From Bacteroidota bacterium (lineage in GTDB: Bacteria > Bacteroidota > JABWAT01), in the NCBI GenBank assembly GCA_013360915.1, contig JABWAT010000002.1:322098-386097 (forward strand): a stretch of DNA of 64,000 bases, in the 5' to 3' direction. A model generated the notes under the pieces. It was not told the DNA's origin. It ran no database searches and saw nothing but the letters and a program-made list of their open reading frames with translations. Below are positions 42,293 through 51,027 of the stretch, piece by piece; position 1 is the stretch's first letter, and every line of letters starts with the position of its first letter. A program made the position numbers and the translations under genes.

Positions 42293-42733
42293 ATGAAACC
42301 AGAAGTGATTATTTATACAGACGGGGCCTGCAGCGGAAACCCGGGACCTGGCGGGTGGGGAGCCATCTTACGGTTTGGTGAGCACCTGAAAGAATTGACC
42401 GGATCGGAAGCCAGGACCACCAATAACCGGATGGAACTGACGGCGGTTATCCGATCACTTCAGGCTTTGAAATTTCCATGCAGGGTTAAACTGCATTCGG
42501 ATAGTGCCTATGTCATCAATGCGTTCCAGCAGGGATGGATTGATGGCTGGATGGCGCGTAACTGGAAGAAAGCCGATCGTTCACCTGTTGAAAACCGTGA
42601 TTTATGGGAAGAACTGCTTGTTGCCATGGATGATCATGACATAGAGTGGATAAAAGTTAAAGGACACAGCAATGATACGTGGAATAACCGTGCCGATAAA
42701 CTGGCAACCGGCGCGATTCGCAAGGCTGGCTAA
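42293..42733 (+). CDS. rnhA: Ribonuclease HI
   Basis: 146 residues. It cleaves RNA in RNA-DNA hybrids. From ATG 42293 the catalytic residues fall at D10 (YTDGACSGNPGPGG), E48 (NNRMELTAV) and D70 (HSDSAYV), identical to E. coli numbering, which fixes the start; an in-frame TTG at 42284 would shift them. The C-terminal KGHSNDTWNNRADKLA gives the His loop and fourth Asp. The last 62 bases overlap the start of the lipoprotein gene in another frame. Confidence 0.97.
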   Translation: MKPEVIIYTDGACSGNPGPGGWGAILRFGEHLKELTGSEARTTNNRMELTAVIRSLQALKFPCRVKLHSDSAYVINAFQQGWIDGWMARNWKKADRSPVENRDLWEELLVAMDDHDIEWIKVKGHSNDTWNNRADKLATGAIRKAG

Positions 42734-43646
42734 CCTGCTGCTTGTATCGTCGCTGCTGGCACTTTTTGTTGGTTGTGATGATAAGAAAAGCGAACCGGTT
42801 CCCGTCACCAATCCTGATCTGACCGTGCTTTCGGGCCTGAAGGAGTTACCTTCCGGGGCCATTGCCGTTTGCTGGTGGGATCTGGCTGAAACGAGAAAAC
42901 AAACTGCCTTTTCCTCCTTCAGAACGGCCGTTTCTGAAGGATCTGATTCAAAGAAGAGCAACGATGGTCTGATGCCGTTTTTTGAGGCGGCTGGGATTGA
43001 TGTGCTGACCGATATGAACCGGATGGTGGGTGGTGCATGGCTCGCCCCCGATTCAAGCACCGATCTGTTGTTCATTTTCAGAGGGGATTTTGATCAGAAA
43101 CGACTTGCAAACCTGATGGAATCGCGTGAATCAGGCTGGAAAAAAATTCCGAATGGCGATTGGTGGTTTCAGGCGGAAGCCGGGGAAAAACTGAAGTTGA
43201 CCAATCAGCCCGATTTTGATGTACTCTATGATGGAAAAGGGGACTATGACATTCCCTTTGATACCTTCGATGGGGTTCCCGTCCGGAATCAGGGATTTAT
43301 CTGGATACGCGATTTCGGCGATCGTTCCTGGACCATGAATCAGTCTGGTGGTAGTCAGGTGACGGTGGACGGACAGGGATTCAAAGGATTATATGGAGCC
43401 TGGTACCTGAACGACCAGATCAATGCGGATTCCCGTCTCATTTTGAACGAGGATGAATCACCGATGCTGGCCAAGTTTATTCTTTCCTCTGCCATCAATC
43501 TGATTTCGCTGAAGTCTATCATTCTCAATGAAGAATCTGTTTCCAGTTTTATAGATATCCAGACCGACCAAAACACATTGTTATTTACCATCCGTATTCC
43601 TGCACGGTCGCTGGACCGATTGATGAATCAGGAGAGTCAACCATGA
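42672..43646 (+). CDS. Uncharacterised lipoprotein
   Basis: 324 residues. The N-terminus has a basic/hydrophobic stretch ending in a lipobox-like LFVGC with C35, so it is probably a lipoprotein, although the n-region before the core is long. The mature part starts with a charged DDKK segment (expected to favour outer-membrane sorting only in some lineages) and has the motif LPSGAIAVCWWDLAETR, which is similar in style to the DUF3352 type but not enough for an assignment. No catalytic motif seen. Its ATG lies 62 bases inside rnhA and its stop overlaps the next ATG (ATGA), so it is translationally tied to both neighbours. Confidence 0.75.
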   Translation: MIRGITVPINWQPARFARLANLLLVSSLLALFVGCDDKKSEPVPVTNPDLTVLSGLKELPSGAIAVCWWDLAETRKQTAFSSFRTAVSEGSDSKKSNDGLMPFFEAAGIDVLTDMNRMVGGAWLAPDSSTDLLFIFRGDFDQKRLANLMESRESGWKKIPNGDWWFQAEAGEKLKLTNQPDFDVLYDGKGDYDIPFDTFDGVPVRNQGFIWIRDFGDRSWTMNQSGGSQVTVDGQGFKGLYGAWYLNDQINADSRLILNEDESPMLAKFILSSAINLISLKSIILNEESVSSFIDIQTDQNTLLFTIRIPARSLDRLMNQESQP

Positions 43647-44551
43647 TCAAGTCACTAGATGAACTAAAGCCGAAGTCTGCTGCTGAATCGACTCAATTTA
43701 TTCCATGGATTGCCGTCATTGGTGGTGGTATCATGGGAAGAGGAATTGCTCAGACGGCTGCCTCGAACGGAATTGAAGTGACTCTGGTCGAGAAAAATGA
43801 AACGCTGGCCGAAAAGGCTCTCCGAACCCTTGAAACCAGCATGAATAAGGAAATTGAACGCTGGTCACTCACTGTCGGAGAGAAAAAATCCATATTGGCC
43901 CGCATTAAACCTTCTTCCAAAATGGAAGACATACACGATTGTCCCATTGTAATCGAGGCCATCAATGAGGATTTCGGGTTAAAGAAGCGGTTATTTCATC
44001 TGCTGGATAAAAACTGCCAGTCCTCGGCCATTTTTATCAGCAACACTTCAACATTGAACCTTAGTAAACTGGCAGAGGAAACTCAGCGGCCTGACCGGGT
44101 AATCGGTATTCACTTTCTGAATCCGGTACCCAAAATCCCGCTTGTCGAGCTGATCAGGGCAACCGGCACCAGTGAGGATACCGTTGTCAAGGTGAGAAAT
44201 TTCGCCGAAAAACAACTGGGCAAGCGTGTGGTCGAGGTGTTCGAATATCCCGGATTTGTCACCACCCGCGTGGTGATTCCCATGATGAATGAAGCCATGC
44301 ACGTGTACAGCGAGGGAATAGCCACGGCAGAGGGTATCGATACAGCGTTAAAGTTGGGTTACGGATTTCAGACTGGTCCGCTTGCCATGGCCGATATGAT
44401 GGGGCTCGATGATGTGCTCATGTGGGCCGAACAACTCTGGCAACAGCTTGGTGAACCCAAATTCAGACCGGCGCCAATCCTGAGAAGAATGGTCAGGGAA
44501 GGAAAACTTGGCGTGAAATCGGGTGAAGGTTTTTTCAAATATTCCGATTGA
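43643..44551 (+). CDS. 3-hydroxyacyl-CoA (3-hydroxybutyryl-CoA) dehydrogenase
   Basis: 302 residues. The Rossmann domain has an NAD loop IGGGIMGRGIAQTAA starting near residue 27, after an unusual extension of about 25 residues. Family motifs follow: VIEAINEDFGLKK, FISNTSTLNLSKLA (usually SNTSS), GIHFLNPVP with the catalytic His, and the C-terminal helical domain with GPLAMADMMGLDDV and GVKSGEGFFKY. It interconverts 3-hydroxyacyl-CoA and 3-ketoacyl-CoA. No thiolase or crotonase is adjacent. The start overlaps the lipoprotein stop by four bases. Confidence 0.93.
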   Translation: MIKSLDELKPKSAAESTQFIPWIAVIGGGIMGRGIAQTAASNGIEVTLVEKNETLAEKALRTLETSMNKEIERWSLTVGEKKSILARIKPSSKMEDIHDCPIVIEAINEDFGLKKRLFHLLDKNCQSSAIFISNTSTLNLSKLAEETQRPDRVIGIHFLNPVPKIPLVELIRATGTSEDTVVKVRNFAEKQLGKRVVEVFEYPGFVTTRVVIPMMNEAMHVYSEGIATAEGIDTALKLGYGFQTGPLAMADMMGLDDVLMWAEQLWQQLGEPKFRPAPILRRMVREGKLGVKSGEGFFKYSD

Positions 44552-44611
44552 GGATCTTTTGTGAAATGGTGCATAACGCATTTTGGGACAGAACTTTTAA
44601 GAGGGAATTTG

Positions 44612-44818
44612 ATGGAAGTAAAATATTTTGATGATTCCGACACCTTGTTTATTCAGTTTAACCAGAAACAAATTTCCGAGACCCGGGAATTAAATGAAAT
44701 TACGTATGTAGATTTTGATCATGAAGGTATTGTTGTTTCCATTACCGTTGAGCATGCCATGAAATCTATCAATCTCAACGATTTTTCATTTCGGAAAATT
44801 ACCAAACTAGTATCCTGA
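44612..44818 (+). CDS. DUF2283-family small protein
   Basis: 68 residues from ATG 44612, which follows AAGAGGGAA; an in-frame GTG at 44561 would add 17 residues with no family similarity. The sequence follows the DUF2283 pattern: VKYFDDSDTLFIQF, then LNEITYVDFDHEGIVVSITVEHA, a small beta-rich fold. Members are often found beside toxin-antitoxin genes or scattered singly; the function is unknown. It sits between a 3-hydroxyacyl-CoA dehydrogenase gene and ackA, 8 bases before the latter. Confidence 0.85.
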   Translation: MEVKYFDDSDTLFIQFNQKQISETRELNEITYVDFDHEGIVVSITVEHAMKSINLNDFSFRKITKLVS

Positions 44819-44826
44819 AAGACATT

Positions 44827-46032
44827 ATGCTCATATTGACTCTGAATTGCGGTTCCTCCTCCATTAAGTATCAGGTGATTGAACCCGAAAAAGAAACCAC
44901 ACGTGCCAAAGGATCGGTTGAGCGGATCGGGATGTCGGGAGCCATCCTTTCCAACCAGCGGGATGATGGTGACAATATCAAGGTAACCGGCGAAATCCTG
45001 GATCATATTCAGGCTCTGGAATACATTCTCGGGGTGCTTCTCAGTAAAAATCACGGGATCATCAGCAGCCTGGAAGAAATTTCTGCAATTGGTCATCGGG
45101 TTGTTCATGGTGGTGAAACATTTAACCAGTCGGTCCTGATCACTCAGCAGGTTTATAACCAAATCAAGGACTGCATCGAATTGGCTCCGCTTCACAATCC
45201 GGCCAATCTGAAAGGGATCGATGCCTGCATGAGAAATCTGCCGGGAAAACCCCAGGTGGCTGTATTCGATACCGCTTTCCATCAGACCATTCCTGAAAAG
45301 GCATTTCTGTATGGTCTTCCTTATGTGATTTATAAGAAGCACAAACTGAGACGGTATGGATTTCACGGTACTTCACACTTTTATGTGAGTACTCGATTAT
45401 ATGAAATTTCCGGTCTGACCATCCGGGCTTCAAAAGTCATCACGGTTCACCTGGGGAATGGGTGCTCCATGGCCGCGGTGGATAACGGACATTCCATCGA
45501 TACCAGCATGGGTTTCACCCCGCTCGAGGGACTTCTCATGGGCACCAGAAGTGGTGATCTGGATGCCTCGGCCATTTTGTATATCATGGGCAAGGAAGAA
45601 CTGACCCTGAATTCGGCCAATACTCTGCTGAACAAACATTCAGGCCTGATGGGTATTTCTGGTGTTTCTTCAGACATGCGTGAAATCATCCAGGAAATGG
45701 AATTGGGAGATAAGAAAGCCCGTGCCGCTTTCGAGGTGTTCTGTTACCGTGTGAAAAAATACATCGGTGCGTATGCTGCTGCTCTGGGAGGACTCGATGC
45801 CGTCGTCTTTACCGGCGGAATCGGGGAAAACTCCACCCACGTGCGGGAGCATGTTCTGGAAGATCTCAGCTTCATGGGAATTAAACTTGATAAATCCCTG
45901 AATCTGGACGGACCGAAAGAAAGACGGATTTCTTCAGAGGATTCCCGAGTTCAGGTCTGGGTCATTCCCACCAATGAGGAATTGGTGATTGCCCGTGATA
46001 CCCGCCGGATTATGGCCGAGCAGGTGGTGTAA
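44827..46032 (+). CDS. ackA: Acetate kinase
   Basis: 401 residues. It interconverts acetate + ATP and acetyl phosphate + ADP. The acetate-kinase signatures LTLNCGSSSIKYQV (N-terminus), AIGHRVVHGGE, FDTAFHQTIP, RRYGFHGTSH, VHLGNGCSMAA, TPLEGLLMGTRSGDLD, FTGGIGENS and the final IPTNEELVIARDT are all present. The phosphotransacetylase gene usually paired with it is not in the window. The stop overlaps the convergent GNAT gene by 23 bases. Confidence 0.97.
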   Translation: MLILTLNCGSSSIKYQVIEPEKETTRAKGSVERIGMSGAILSNQRDDGDNIKVTGEILDHIQALEYILGVLLSKNHGIISSLEEISAIGHRVVHGGETFNQSVLITQQVYNQIKDCIELAPLHNPANLKGIDACMRNLPGKPQVAVFDTAFHQTIPEKAFLYGLPYVIYKKHKLRRYGFHGTSHFYVSTRLYEISGLTIRASKVITVHLGNGCSMAAVDNGHSIDTSMGFTPLEGLLMGTRSGDLDASAILYIMGKEELTLNSANTLLNKHSGLMGISGVSSDMREIIQEMELGDKKARAAFEVFCYRVKKYIGAYAAALGGLDAVVFTGGIGENSTHVREHVLEDLSFMGIKLDKSLNLDGPKERRISSEDSRVQVWVIPTNEELVIARDTRRIMAEQVV

Positions 46033-46558
46033 CTATCGAAAGCCGGTACACCGGGTCCCGTTCGATCGTATCACCAAACTGGTAGTCAGAAAATCCGCAC
46101 CATTCAAAACCGGCCTTCCGGTAAAACCGGATGGCCCGTTCATTTCCTTCCCAGACTTTCAGCCACATCACATCACATTTCTTCTGCCGTGCTATCCGGA
46201 TGGCCTTTTCAAGCAATAACTGGCCGATTCCACGGCCATAGGAATCGGGGAGCGTATAAATCCGGTTCAGTTCACAGGGCGACTCTGCCTGCACACACTC
46301 ACAGGTTGAGCCGAAAACCACCCGGCCATACCCGACCATCCGGTTTCCGTTGAAAGCCAGAATGGTCACCTCATCCGGATTAGACAATTGAGAGTGGATA
46401 ACCGGCTCAGTCAGGTTTTTGCGGATATGCTGATCAATGATTTCCGGTTGAGTGGTGGATTCATAGGCAGCGCGAAAGGCCACGGAAGCCAGGTTTGCAA
46501 GGCCTTCTGCATCGTCCGGACTGGCCAGCCTGAGTTGAATTGTCTGACCGGAGGTCAT
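46010..46558 (-). CDS. GNAT-family N-acetyltransferase
   Basis: 182 residues from ATG 46558, which overlaps the proA stop by four bases (ATGA); the frame is open 11 codons further but those lie within proA. GNAT fold: RLASPDDAEGLANL at the N-terminus, the acetyl-CoA loop with DSYGRGIGQLLLEKAIRIA (variant of R/Q-x-x-G-x-G/A), and the C-terminal GNERAIRFYRKAGFEWCG. Substrate unknown. Translation is coupled to proA, so it may act in or be regulated with proline metabolism, though such couplings are often only operonic convenience. Confidence 0.9.
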   Translation of the reverse strand: MTSGQTIQLRLASPDDAEGLANLASVAFRAAYESTTQPEIIDQHIRKNLTEPVIHSQLSNPDEVTILAFNGNRMVGYGRVVFGSTCECVQAESPCELNRIYTLPDSYGRGIGQLLLEKAIRIARQKKCDVMWLKVWEGNERAIRFYRKAGFEWCGFSDYQFGDTIERDPVYRLSIVTPPARP

Positions 46559-47817
46559 GCGCGGATCTGCCCGGTTCCCTGAATGACCCACTGATAACTG
46601 GTCAGTTCGCGCAGCGCCATGGGTCCGCGGGCATGGAGTTTCTGGGTGGAAATTCCGATTTCGGCACCGAGACCAAATTCACCGCCGTCGGTAAAAGCAG
46701 TCGATGCATTCACATATACCACGGCAGCATCCACCCCTTCAATAAACCGGTTTGCTGCTTCCTGGTCGGCGGTGAGAACTGCTTCACTGTGACGCGAGCT
46801 GAACCGGGCAATGTGATCCAGCGCCTCATCCAGCGTGGCAACTGTTTTTACGGCCAGTTTGTAGTCGAGAAATTCGACACCAAAATCGCTCTCTGCCGCT
46901 GGAATCAGCTGGCCGCTGTATAACCCGTTTAAAGCTGAATAGGAGTCTTCATCTGCGTACACGGTGACCTGATGCTTTTTGCCAAGTTCTTCAAGCAGGT
47001 AGGGCAATTCATGAACCACTGACCGGTGAATGATCAGGGTATCCAGCGCATTGCACACCGATACCCGCCGGGCTTTTGCATTGGTGATTACCCGCCGGGC
47101 CATGTCACGGTCCAGTGCGGCATCCACATAGGTGTGAACAATGCCGGCACCAGTCTCAATTACCGGGATCCGTGCTTCCTTCCGGACGGCATCGATCAGT
47201 CCCTGGCTTCCGCGGGGAATGACCACATCAATCAGGCCGACTGCATTCAGAATAACAGGTAAGGATTCCCGGTCGGCAGGCGCCAGATAGCAGACATCTT
47301 CCAATCCGGCGGTTCTCAGCACTTTCTGAATCAGGCTATGAATAAACTGGTTGCTGTCCCATGCATCACGACTGCCCTTCAGAACGGAGGCATTTCCCGA
47401 TTTCAGACAAAGTGCAAACACATCAATGGTGACATTCGGCCGGCTTTCGAAGATGATTCCAATGACCCCGAGGGGTACCGATTTCCTGATCAGTTTCAGG
47501 TTGTTAGGAAGGTAACGGTCTTCAAGAATCTGGTTTAACGGACTGGGAAGCGAAGCAACCTTTCGCAAATCGGCCGACATTCCTGCTATCCGTTTCTCGT
47601 TCAGAAGCAGGCGGTCATATTTCGGATTGGAAGGATCCATCCGTGCCAGATCAAGTTTATTGGCAGCGATCAGATTCTGTGTTTCCTGGTCAAGCAGATC
47701 TGCCAGTTCAAGGATCAGGCGGTTAATTCCGTCGTCACTCAGGCGGGTTAACAACCGGCTTGCCTGTTTGACCCTGCTCAACTGCTCAAGAATGGTTTTT
47801 TCGGTGGAGTTACTCAT
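46555..47817 (-). CDS. proA: Gamma-glutamyl phosphate reductase
   Basis: 420 residues from ATG 47817 (MSNSTEKT), which follows GGATGA; three in-frame ATGs upstream (47820-47826) cannot be excluded. It reduces glutamyl-5-phosphate with NADPH, the second proline step. Motifs: KSVPLGVIGIIFESRPNVTID, LCLKSGNASVLKGSRDA, the catalytic Cys in KARRVSVCNALDTLIIH, YVNASTAFTDGGEFGLGAEIGISTQKLHARGPM. The gene overlaps the end of proB by a few bases and the GNAT gene by four. Confidence 0.95.
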   Translation of the reverse strand: MSNSTEKTILEQLSRVKQASRLLTRLSDDGINRLILELADLLDQETQNLIAANKLDLARMDPSNPKYDRLLLNEKRIAGMSADLRKVASLPSPLNQILEDRYLPNNLKLIRKSVPLGVIGIIFESRPNVTIDVFALCLKSGNASVLKGSRDAWDSNQFIHSLIQKVLRTAGLEDVCYLAPADRESLPVILNAVGLIDVVIPRGSQGLIDAVRKEARIPVIETGAGIVHTYVDAALDRDMARRVITNAKARRVSVCNALDTLIIHRSVVHELPYLLEELGKKHQVTVYADEDSYSALNGLYSGQLIPAAESDFGVEFLDYKLAVKTVATLDEALDHIARFSSRHSEAVLTADQEAANRFIEGVDAAVVYVNASTAFTDGGEFGLGAEIGISTQKLHARGPMALRELTSYQWVIQGTGQIRA

Positions 47818-48886
47818 GGTCATCATCCAGAAACAAATAATCGTAGTGAATCACCGGCTTTTTTCCTGATTGACCCATCCAGTCACGCAGTTTATCCGAT
47901 CCATACTGAGCCTTCCCGACACCCACTGGCTCGGAAGCAGGACCCAGAATACGGATCAGATCCCCGCGGTTAAAATCATTCACAATATCGGTAACACCAA
48001 CTGGTAAGAGGCTTCTTACCTGGGTCCGGTCGCGAAGGGCAGACAAGGCCCCGTGGTTTATGCGGATGGCCGGTTTTGCTTCGGCCTGAAAGGCAAGCCA
48101 CTTTTTGACTCCGGATGCTGCAGATTCAGCAACCAGTCGGGTTCCCCGTGATTTTCCGGTTACCAGATCGGTTAGTACACCGGGTTGCTTGCCATTGGCG
48201 ATGGTCACCGGAATTCCCATTCTGGCCGATTTAAGAGCAATCCGGTATTTTGTTTGCATTCCGCCCCGGCCAAAGGAGGATTTGGTGGGAGTTACAATGG
48301 TCAGTTTCTTTTCACCGGCTCTTATTTCGGGAATCTGCTCAGAGCCGGGTTCACCAGGCTGACCGGTAAAAATACCATCCACGTTGGTCAGAAGAACCAG
48401 ATGGCTGGCATTCATCATACCTGCAATCAGACCAGCCAATTCATCATTGTCGGTAAACATCAGTTCACTTACCGAAATCACATCGTTTTCATTAACGATG
48501 GGGATGATTTCATCGCGCAACAAGGCCTGAAAACAGTTCTTCATATTCAGATAGTGGTTTCGGTCCCTGAAATCTTCCCGTGTGGCGAGAACCTGTCCGC
48601 AAAAAAGGTGGTATTGCGAAAACAATTCGGCCCATCGGTTCATCAGACGCACCTGACCAACAGCGGCAAAAAGCTGCCGCTGAATGACCGGATTGGTTTC
48701 GGTGATATGCCGCAGAGCTGCACGACCAGAGCCGACAGCCCCGGAACTGACCAGAATGACCTGATTTCCTGCTTTCTTCAACTGGCTGATCTGGTCAACA
48801 AGCTGAGACATGGTGGTGATATCGGGACTTCCATCGGCACGTGAAACCACGTTGGTACCGACTTTGACAACAAAAAGTGAGGCCAT
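47810..48886 (-). CDS. proB: Glutamate 5-kinase
   Basis: 358 residues. The amino-acid kinase domain (VVKVGTNVVSRADG, ILVSSGAVGSGRAAL, NENDVISVSELMFTDNDELAGLIAGMM, GRGGMQTKYRIALKSARMGI) is followed by a C-terminal PUA domain (about 275-350). It phosphorylates glutamate, the first and feedback-regulated step of proline synthesis. It is transcribed proB-proA-GNAT. The 141-base gap to ppa on the other strand is A/T-rich but shows no good TAnnTTTG box. Confidence 0.95.
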   Translation of the reverse strand: MASLFVVKVGTNVVSRADGSPDITTMSQLVDQISQLKKAGNQVILVSSGAVGSGRAALRHITETNPVIQRQLFAAVGQVRLMNRWAELFSQYHLFCGQVLATREDFRDRNHYLNMKNCFQALLRDEIIPIVNENDVISVSELMFTDNDELAGLIAGMMNASHLVLLTNVDGIFTGQPGEPGSEQIPEIRAGEKKLTIVTPTKSSFGRGGMQTKYRIALKSARMGIPVTIANGKQPGVLTDLVTGKSRGTRLVAESAASGVKKWLAFQAEAKPAIRINHGALSALRDRTQVRSLLPVGVTDIVNDFNRGDLIRILGPASEPVGVGKAQYGSDKLRDWMGQSGKKPVIHYDYLFLDDDHE

Positions 48887-49027
48887 AATGAATAAAATTT
48901 CACTAAAATTGCGGATTTATAACCAAAATATCCAATATGGATACCGGAACGAATCGGATGTTAACCGGGCGGATGGTGCGAAAGAAGAAGGTTGTTACGA
49001 TATTCGGTGAAGATTATTGAGGAAAAA

Positions 49028-49708
49028 ATGAAAAAACGAGATCCGATCTGGAAACTGATGGGACATTTATATAAGCAACATCCATGGCACGGTGTCCAGA
49101 TTGGTGAGAAGGCTCCTGATGTGGTTGAAACCTACATTGAGATTGTTCCAACCGATACGATCAAGTATGAATTGGATAAGAAGACAGGTTATTTACGGGT
49201 GGACCGGCCCCAGCTTTTCTCGAACATATGTCCCACGCTGTATGGATTTATTCCGCAGACGTATTGCGACAAGCATGTGGCGGACTATTGCATGGAACGA
49301 ACAGGCAGGGAAGGCATTCATGGTGACGGAGATCCGCTTGATATCTGTGTGCTGACAGAAAAGGAAATCACGCACGGCGATATCTTTCTTCAATCTATCC
49401 CGATCGGAGGCTTCCGGATGATTGATGGAGAGGAAGCGGATGACAAAATCATTGCGGTCCTCAAAGGGGATGCCGTATACGGGGTCTGGGATGAAATCTC
49501 GGATGTTCCGCAGGGAATCGTGGAGCGGTTACGGCATTATTTTCTGACGTACAAATCCATTCCGGGAGAAACGCCGCGAAAAAAGGTGGAGATCACCCAT
49601 GTGTATGACCGTGAAGAAGCCCATGAGGTCATCAGACGGTCTCAGCAGGATTATCACGACAAATTTGGTGATCTGGAGGACCTGCTGACCGGCGCCCTCC
49701 GAAGTTAA
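49028..49708 (+). CDS. ppa: Inorganic pyrophosphatase (soluble, family I)
   Basis: 226 residues from ATG 49028, which follows TTGAGGAAAA; an in-frame start at 48992 lacks a ribosome site. It hydrolyses pyrophosphate to drive biosynthesis. The family I signature DGDPLDICVL with its three Asp residues is present, along with YIEIVPTDTIKYELDKKTGYL, LYGFIPQTYC and KIIAVLKGDAVYGVWDEISDVP. It is longer than the 175-residue E. coli enzyme, with an N-terminal extension. It converges on korB with a 4-base overlap. Confidence 0.94.
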   Translation: MKKRDPIWKLMGHLYKQHPWHGVQIGEKAPDVVETYIEIVPTDTIKYELDKKTGYLRVDRPQLFSNICPTLYGFIPQTYCDKHVADYCMERTGREGIHGDGDPLDICVLTEKEITHGDIFLQSIPIGGFRMIDGEEADDKIIAVLKGDAVYGVWDEISDVPQGIVERLRHYFLTYKSIPGETPRKKVEITHVYDREEAHEVIRRSQQDYHDKFGDLEDLLTGALRS

Positions 49709-51027
49709 ACGGTCTTCCCGAGAGAAATTCCAGCCCTGAATGCTTTCAGGGAGGTTTCCAGCCAGGCTGCCTTCTGATTTAAGGCGATGGCGGTTTCAAT
49801 GGCCTCTTCAGATAGCCAACCGGTTTTTGCCGCCAGAACCCCTGCAGCGACCAGTCCCAGTGAATTCCGGTCAATGGGTTTTGCGGTTGCTTCGAGCGGA
49901 AGCCTTAAAACCGTTGCTCCCGTCTGAAAGTCAGGCAACCCGGTTTCTGCAATCACCAATGATCCCGGTTTCATGGCCTGTATCAGCTTCAGGTCTTTTT
50001 TTAGTCCATCCACCGACAGCACGATAGCCGCATCGGGTGCCGTCATACCGGTATACCAGATGGATGATGGACTGATGATCACTTCGGCAGAAGAATAGCC
50101 GGTTTTCACGGTGATGGGGTAGTCATCTTTCTGGGTTGCTTCTGCACCGGAAAGAATGGCCGCCTGACTCAGAATCGAGGCCGTGCTTCTGATTTTCTGT
50201 CCGGCCCCACCGGTTACCAGCACCTCGGTTTGTCTGGAAACCAGACATGGAAATCGAGGTGAAAGGTCAATTGGGTTTTTCTCTTTTTTCGTGCTGACGG
50301 GTGTTTGCCTGACTGGGAGTGGTAACCGGTCTTTTCGTTCGAATCCGATCCCCATGGGCAGATGATGGGCATCCGAGATGTCCTGCATGGCTTTTTTATC
50401 CAGATCGTTCCGTGGACTGTAATAGGCGGTGCAGAATTCCCAGATATCGAGGATCGAGAAACCGGGATGACGGATGGCTTTAGCCATCAGGGAGGGCAGT
50501 TCGCGGTCAAATGTCGTGGTTCTTGCACCAAAGGCTCCGCCGCATAAACCAGCAAGTCCGATGATATCCAGCGGAAATTCCTGGTTTCCTCCCGATGTGG
50601 TAACGGTTAATCCCCCTGTCGGAGTGGTAACCGAATGTTCGCCGCCGGTCATACCGAAATTGAAATTATTAAACACCATCACGGTGATATCGATGTTTCG
50701 CCGGGCGGCGCTGATCAGATGAGCCCCGCCGATTCCGCATCCGCCATCACCCATCAGAACGATGACATCCAGTTCCGGATTTGCCAGTTTGATTCCGGTG
50801 GCATAGGTAACCGACCGGCCATGGAGTCCGTGAAAGGCATGAACATTGAAGTACTGATCGGATAGGCCCACACAGCCGATATCGGTTACCAGCACCGTTT
50901 TTAACGGATCGGCTCCCATCTGTTGAAACGCCTTATCCAGATGAGTCAGGTTGGTGGTGTGACCACATCCCGGACAGAAGGGAATCCGGGCATCCGGGAT
51001 CATGTAAGAGGTTGGAAGTTCAGACAT
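49705..51027 (-). CDS. korB: 2-oxoacid:ferredoxin oxidoreductase beta subunit fused to a gamma-type domain
   Basis: 440 residues from ATG 51027, preceded by a strong CGGGAGGTG. The N-terminal about 250 form the thiamine-diphosphate-binding beta subunit: FCPGCGH, the TPP motif GDGGCGIGGAHLISAARRN and NNFNFGMTGGEHS. After a linker (about 240-260) comes a domain like the gamma subunit (VTGGAGQKIRSTASILSQAA, GYSSAEVIISPSSI, DAAIVLSVDGL). With KorA it oxidises 2-oxoglutarate or another 2-oxoacid to acyl-CoA and reduces ferredoxin. No delta (ferredoxin) subunit adjoins. The start overlaps korA by 8 bases. Confidence 0.9.
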   Translation of the reverse strand: MSELPTSYMIPDARIPFCPGCGHTTNLTHLDKAFQQMGADPLKTVLVTDIGCVGLSDQYFNVHAFHGLHGRSVTYATGIKLANPELDVIVLMGDGGCGIGGAHLISAARRNIDITVMVFNNFNFGMTGGEHSVTTPTGGLTVTTSGGNQEFPLDIIGLAGLCGGAFGARTTTFDRELPSLMAKAIRHPGFSILDIWEFCTAYYSPRNDLDKKAMQDISDAHHLPMGIGFERKDRLPLPVRQTPVSTKKEKNPIDLSPRFPCLVSRQTEVLVTGGAGQKIRSTASILSQAAILSGAEATQKDDYPITVKTGYSSAEVIISPSSIWYTGMTAPDAAIVLSVDGLKKDLKLIQAMKPGSLVIAETGLPDFQTGATVLRLPLEATAKPIDRNSLGLVAAGVLAAKTGWLSEEAIETAIALNQKAAWLETSLKAFRAGISLGKTV

